Assembly (NCBI GenBank): GCA_024195585.1
Contig: SWBL01000679.1
Location: forward strand, 1 to 11,630
Origin: Aureobasidium sp. EXF-3400
Taxonomy: Eukaryota; Ascomycota; Dothideomycetes; Dothideales; Saccotheciaceae
Direction of reading: 5' to 3'
Length of the DNA stretch: 11,630 nt
Shown: positions 8,123 to 11,630 of the stretch, piece by piece
Position numbering within the stretch: the stretch's first letter is position 1
How the letters are laid out: each line of letters begins with the position of its first letter
Notes under the pieces: model-generated
What the model saw: the letters and a program-made list of their open reading frames with translations, nothing else
Told to the model about the DNA's origin: nothing
Databases searched by the model: none
Translations under genes and position numbers: made by a program

Positions 8123-9449
8123 TCACTGGTAAGCCGGGACCAGATCTTTGTGAGTGGGGCCATGTAACATAATAAGCCCGCTTCCATCGCCATCGATAAG
8201 GACTTCGTATTGTGGAGAAAGAGGGTGAGAGGCGAATGTTGGAAGGTTCACGTGAGGGATTCTCGGAGGAAGCCAGAAGGGTAGTATAGCCTCCGTTGTT
8301 GTCTCACCCACATACGCTGAGGGTACGAGTTGTCCAACAACTTACTATTACACTTGAACGGAAATATCGATGGTGGCGACTATTGAGACATCTGTGTGTA
8401 TAAAGAGCTTCATGGTAGGAGAGACGGATGTCTCAACAAGAGGCTTTTTGTCGTCGTATTTGTTATGTTCAGGCACGGGGCAAGATGTGTTGACCCGACT
8501 TGACTGAGGCAGCAGCGTTGGGATACATGGGGTTACGATACCGTTATTAATATGAACTTCGGGAGGGTCGTCGGGAGACAGAGGAGGGGGGCTTCTAGAG
8601 TCGTCTGCGGAGAGTGTTCGACCAGCCTTGCCGCGACCTCAGGACGGAGTGCCTTTATCACGAGATGACGGCTCTTCCGCAGCATTCTCTGAGCTGCGTC
8701 CTCAAGGTCATAAGGATCGCCTTGTTACGCATTGAGCATACTCATAGCTCCCGATTGCGGCCTGGGGGAAGAAGTTTGCAGCATAGAGAGGCCTCGAGGC
8801 TGACACCACGATGACGAACCTCTCACCACTAATGTGGCCACTAATCAGAAGCGCAAATTTCTCGCTTTCGAAAGCTAAGAAACGGATGTCTGACATTCAA
8901 AAGCCGAAGTAACAGGTCTATTAATACCAACGATCCCAAGAAGCGGTGCGTACTTCTTCGAGATACTATTGGTGAAGGGGAGGTGAATCAGGGGGCTTCT
9001 GACGTAAATGCAGAAGAGGTGATCCCACTGATATTGTCGTGTCAACTACAATAAACGCAAACGTAAACATCGTCAGACTCCACGCGAGCGGTGAGGTTGG
9101 ACGTACTCGGAGGCGAGGAGATGGGAGAGAAGCGATACCGACGCTTGCACCAGCGCGCCACACTCGCAATCTGGCGGCTCGCCGATGGTCGGAACACTGG
9201 TGGCATAAGTGGCTCGCCTCACCATCAGTGTACTCGTAAACATGAGCATGACTACAAAGATGAATTGGGACCTGAACGCACTATCGCCGGAACCAATACC
9301 AGCATTTCTGTCCTGACTGCTCTCGCTCGACCTGCATTATAGACAAAGATTTATCACCTGGACACTCACCACATCAAGCTCTCGAAGCCAAGTTGGACAC
9401 GTGCCTCAGCGCAGTCGACATCCGAGAGCTTCTGACGGGAAACTAACAT
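8123..9449 (-). pseudogene. Decayed paralogue of the 4913-6211 gene
   Basis: Three separate matches to the 4913-6211 gene occur in the right order and spacing. (a) From ATG 9449-9447, RVQLGFESLMW matches RWNLNLQSLLV after the same number of residues within one. (b) At about 8625-8550, AGRTLSADDSRSPPPLSPDD matches AGGLATPRSKTPPLLLGQD. (c) At about 8385-8265, IDIS..VVGQL..VGETTTEAILPFWL matches INIT..VLKQL..LGEAAMETILPFWL. Total length (1327 versus 1299 bp) agrees. The copy has three adjacent stops where the other reads QDH (about 8350), a TGA near 8640, and frame changes near 8700 and 9380. After the shared helix it continues through YEVLIDGDGSGLIMLHG and THKDLVPAYQ to TGA, which fits the next strands of a C48 domain and a possible catalytic-His position, though weakly. 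A GTGAGT..TGCAG segment at 9343-9380 could be an intron of 38 nt, too short to trust. The plus-strand ORFs across 9039-9342 are read as its antisense shadow. Confidence 0.65.
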
Positions 9450-10465
9450 TTTCGTCGTGGGTCGTGCGAAGTATGAAGCAAGCTCGAACTTCGTCCTAAT
9501 TACTCACAAACCACATGCAGCGTACACAAGATGATATTCCTTCCAGAAAAGAGGCGGAACAATGTTGAGAGCCACTCACCGGGTCAGATCACAGCGGCCC
9601 TGTCCTGAAGTCACAGCCGCTCCACTCTTGCCGGATAGCGCCCTCCTTGGGTATGTCAAAATCCTAGCTTCTGTTACTCCAATCACAAATTCGAGCTTCG
9701 TCATCTGTGTTCCTGATCTTAATAAACAGCTGCTTGCAATATTGTCCCGCTCGCTTTCGTAAGCAACAACACATTGGGTATACAACACACAGTCCTGAGG
9801 AAGTACGGAATCCGTTGAGCGACAATATATGAAAAGGACAGAAGTTGGGGGGTGGGGGCATTCATTTGGGTGGTTGTACAGCGCTTTGTGAACCAGGATC
9901 GACCATCATTCGTGCCCTACACATCTACAAACCATAATTCTATTGCTCTTTAGGCACAGCAACGCAGAACCAGTCTATCACGGAGCCTTATCTCTCGTAC
10001 ACGCATCGCGAAGACACAGTAAGCGGTTGACAAGGGAGTCACCGTGAGTAGTTAGAAAATCCAAAGAGGCCGTGTTGTCCTATCGGACGTTTATTGCACT
10101 CTTGTTGCACTTTTGTTGCACTTTTGTTGCACCTTTGTTGCACTTTTGTCGCATCTCTGTCAGGTCTCTATCTGATCTCTGTCGCAACTTGAGAAGGTAG
10201 CACAAGCACGTCAGAGAGGAGGTCTACAAGGACATCGACTGCACCTGTTGACTTGCGTGCTTCCCGGTTCGACGCAGACATCCAATGGTGTCTTGCTCAA
10301 TGTCAACATCTCTCTGAGGTCAGGTGCAGCACCAGGAAGACGTGCTTTATAGCAAACTCCTTATCTTCTCACACGCTGCTGCATCTTCTACATCGACTTC
10401 CTGCTCGACAGAGAATTTTCAGTACTCGCGTTCTTCCCAGCGGTTCTATACATGACTGGATGTAT
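9450..10465. other. Long spacer with weak coding-like pieces
   Basis: I find no convincing gene here. A plus-strand ORF at 9562-9762 and its mirror on the minus strand (9788-9576) both have fair codon use, so neither can be chosen. A G-run (G6TG5, 9847-9858) and an 11-bp minisatellite are the only distinctive sequences. A plus-strand frame open from 10193 to 10552 looks partly coding (FDADIQWCLAQCQHLSEV), but it overlaps the better-supported minus-strand gene ending at 10466 and has no ATG near its start. It may be a remnant. Confidence 0.4.
10094..10181 (+). repeat. 11-bp minisatellite (TTGCACTTTTG)n
   Basis: Five adjacent 11-bp units run from 10094 to 10148 (TTGCACTCTTG, TTGCACTTTTG twice, TTGCACCTTTG, TTGCACTTTTG). 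They are followed by decayed units with the same period to about 10181 (TCGCATCTCTG, TCAGGTCTCTA, TCTGATCTCTG). The unit is not a multiple of three, so it is not coding. The gradient from clean to decayed units suggests recent slippage at the left end. Confidence 0.85.
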
Positions 10466-11574
10466 CTAAAACTCCTGTTGCGACTTTTCGTCTTCTCTCA
10501 TATACTCTGCAGGAGCCCTGGAAGCCTGACTTTTGGTCGGGTTGACAGATAAGGTGGTTTCCACAGAGAGAACAGTGCTGAACCCGAGATCCACAGCGGA
10601 TTTCTCAGTCGCAGAAAGAGGGAAGATCATGGAACATTGGAGCATTTCAATACCCCCATCTTTGCCGTCCCTAGAGGGCAAAACTTCTACGCGCGGACCA
10701 CGAAGGAGCTCTCTGGCTTGGTCAGCAAGCACACTGCTTCTCGGCTTTTCTGGCGCATGAATCATCATTGCAGACGGCAGATGACCTTTTGAAGCATTAT
10801 ATGCCCTCGGTTGGCAGCTGGCTGCCGAGGCTTGATATTTCAATTTCTATCTTTCTCAGTTCATTAACAATACAATCACGCGATAGCATGATGGAAAATG
10901 TCTCTGATGGCACCACCGAACAAAATGCGAGAATGCACTGATTGGAGAGATCACTCTGAAGGCTAGCCGGAATTCGAAGTTTGATTTGGTTGGATATGGT
11001 CTCGACAGAACTCGAGACTTGTATGTTTCGCAGACGATGTTCAATGATTCTACCGATTGTTTGGAGTATAGCTTGGAACGATATCAACTGAGATTTCTGG
11101 CAGTGGCTCCAATAAAGACTCTCAGTTGAATGTTTCGTTACAATAGAAATAGACACGGTTCGAGATTCAATGCTCGGAAAGCGGTCGTGCTTTCGGGTTC
11201 GCAACCCTTCAGCGCTGCGAGTAGCCTTACGCTCCTGTCTAAGCGTCTCCTCAAGCTCAGCTTTTGGATACACCCTTGCAGAGATTGAATCAGTGGGATC
11301 TGTGACATTGACTACCGGCAAATGACGGAGCCATGTTTTGTCTATACCATCTGTCGTATTGGCTCATGGTTTAGTATCGCCAAAATTGCTGTCGACACGA
11401 GTATCAACATTCGACTCGACCGACGACTTCGACCGGAGTCTGCCTACCGTCTCGAAGCTCTTTTTTTGTTAACACTTCCCCCGGAACTATTGTTCCTTGC
11501 TTGGTTCCTGGATCCCAATGTCTGGTTCCATGCAGAGTGGATGTTACATGGAATCGGTGGAATTTCGGCTCCAT
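10466..11574 (-). CDS. Three-exon gene for an unknown 319-residue protein
   Basis: The proposed exons are 11574-11448, 11350-10874 and 10821-10466; together they give 320 codons with one terminal TAG. Intron 1 (11447-11351, 97 nt) has GTAGGC, an ACTAAAC branch-like site and an ACGACAG acceptor. It joins LTKKELRD to DGIDKTWLRHLPVVNV and removes the TGA that otherwise precedes exon 2. Intron 2 (10873-10822, 52 nt) has GTATTG, an AACTGAG branch-like site and a GGCAG acceptor. It joins FSIMLSRD to SSCQPRAY and skips the TAA at the end of the unspliced exon 2 frame. Exon 2 contains a charged helix-like part (YPKAELEETLRQERKATRS) and an Ile/Leu/Ser-rich part (LQTIGRIIEHRLRNIQVSSS). Exon 3 is mixed polar. 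No domain, signal peptide or membrane segment is recognised. The ATG at 11574 lies in a pentamer repeat and follows an in-frame TAG, so a real upstream exon outside the window is possible. It may be functional; nothing in it is visibly broken. Confidence 0.55.
10805..10830. repeat. Hairpin at the intron 2 acceptor
   Basis: The plus strand reads CCTCGG-TT-GGCAGC-TG-GCTGCC-GAGG. The inner arms GGCAGC/GCTGCC pair perfectly around a 2-base loop. The outer CCTC pairs with GAGG, leaving a small bulge. The structure spans the proposed 3' splice site of the neighbouring gene's second intron (last intron base 10822). Confidence 0.6.
10822..10873 (-). other. Proposed intron 2 of the right-end gene
   Basis: 52 nt, GTATTG donor, AACTGAG branch-like site, GGCAG acceptor. 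The length is typical for a small ascomycete intron. It joins two coding-like frames in phase. The alternative is that the gene ends at 10797 and the block downstream is separate or frameshifted. Confidence 0.45.
11351..11447 (-). other. Proposed intron 1 of the right-end gene
   Basis: 97 nt, GTAGGC donor, ATACTAAACC as a branch-like site 20-25 nt before the ACGACAG acceptor. Splicing keeps a single frame across two blocks that both look coding. Confidence 0.55.
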
Positions 11575-11588
11575 GCCATGCCATGCCA
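11571..11588. repeat. CCATG pentamer repeat
   Basis: Three clean CCATG units plus a partial one lie at the proposed start of the right-end gene. On the minus strand this gives a run of CATGG/ATGGC with ATGs in different frames, so it affects the choice of start codon. Confidence 0.7.
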
Positions 11589-11630
11589 CTACTTCTAGCT
11601 AACATGCCATTCCATGTCAATTATCTAGTG

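Noticed and set aside
9039..9342. Plus-strand ORFs with good codon use (for example MGEKRYRRLHQRATLAIWRL)
   Set aside because: Codon boundaries coincide with those of a minus-strand frame in the paralogue at 8123-9449, which is supported on both sides by matches to the 4913-6211 gene. The plus-strand signal is probably its mirror, though a remnant gene cannot be fully excluded.
9562..9788. Plus-strand ORF 9562-9762 and minus-strand ORF 9788-9576
   Set aside because: Both strands look equally coding and neither has a recognisable start context, neighbour logic or family, so no gene is called.
9847..9858. G-run (G6TG5) as a G-quadruplex or telomere trace
   Set aside because: There are only two G blocks and no repeated telomere unit such as TTAGGG, so it is treated as a simple homopolymer-rich patch.
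1..11630. Bacterial origin of the window
   Set aside because: There are no ribosome binding sites, no operon spacing and few long open frames, while introns and fungal-type leaders are present.
1..11630. Repeat-induced point mutation (RIP) as the general cause of decay
   Set aside because: Some stops fit C-to-T changes, but base composition is balanced over most of the window, and frameshifts are at least as common as stops. No TpA-rich blocks typical of strong RIP were seen. A RIP index calculation would decide.
1..11630. A complete transposable element
   Set aside because: I found no transposase, reverse transcriptase, long terminal repeat or matching terminal inverted repeats. Ulp1-type proteases do occur in some large DNA transposons, but alone this is not enough.
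1..11630. tRNA, rRNA or CRISPR features
   Set aside because: No GGTTCRANNC arm in a cloverleaf context, no rRNA-like sequence and no regularly spaced repeats were found. The 11-bp array is contiguous and has no spacers.

Overview
The window looks like nuclear DNA of a filamentous ascomycete fungus. The evidence is short spliceosomal introns (GTAAGT..TAG, GTAGGC..CAG), CAAC/CACC-type start contexts, pyrimidine-rich leaders, TATA-like elements and no sign of operons or Shine-Dalgarno sites. It is gene-poor and holds a mix of old broken genes and a few readable ones, as in an accessory or repeat-rich compartment. All calls come from reading the six frames by eye. No search was run, and most protein families here are not recognised.

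Left to right. (1) The 3' end of a plus-strand gene (1-150) resembles the C-terminus of fungal HicA/YcfA-domain proteins. (2) A minus-strand broken gene (2207 to about 576) has a good start codon and then one long coding-like frame cut by stops. (3) A plus-strand broken gene (2606 to about 4307) starts divergently from it and is cut by many frame changes. (4) A minus-strand gene (6211 to 4913) has a conserved helical N-terminus, an in-frame TAG at codon 57, a long acidic disordered middle with basic nuclear-localisation-type clusters, and the first helix of an apparent Ulp1/C48-type protease domain. (5) An apparently intact two-exon plus-strand gene (6719-7463, 213 codons) starts divergently from it. 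(6) A short decayed plus-strand gene lies at 7802-8105. (7) A full-length but heavily decayed paralogue of item 4 (9449 to 8123, minus) matches it at the N-terminus, the Ser/Pro/Asp-rich linker and the protease-like edge. (8) A spacer of about 1 kb carries an 11-bp minisatellite. (9) A readable three-exon minus-strand gene (11574 to 10466, 319 codons) lies at the right end.

The genes are arranged as divergent pairs (2207/2606 and 6211/6719). One family is present twice (items 4 and 7), so local duplication followed by decay is the simplest reading. The two readable unknown genes (6719-7463 and 10466-11574) and the duplicated protease-like family are the items most worth following up. No transposase, terminal inverted repeat, tRNA, rRNA or CRISPR array was seen.
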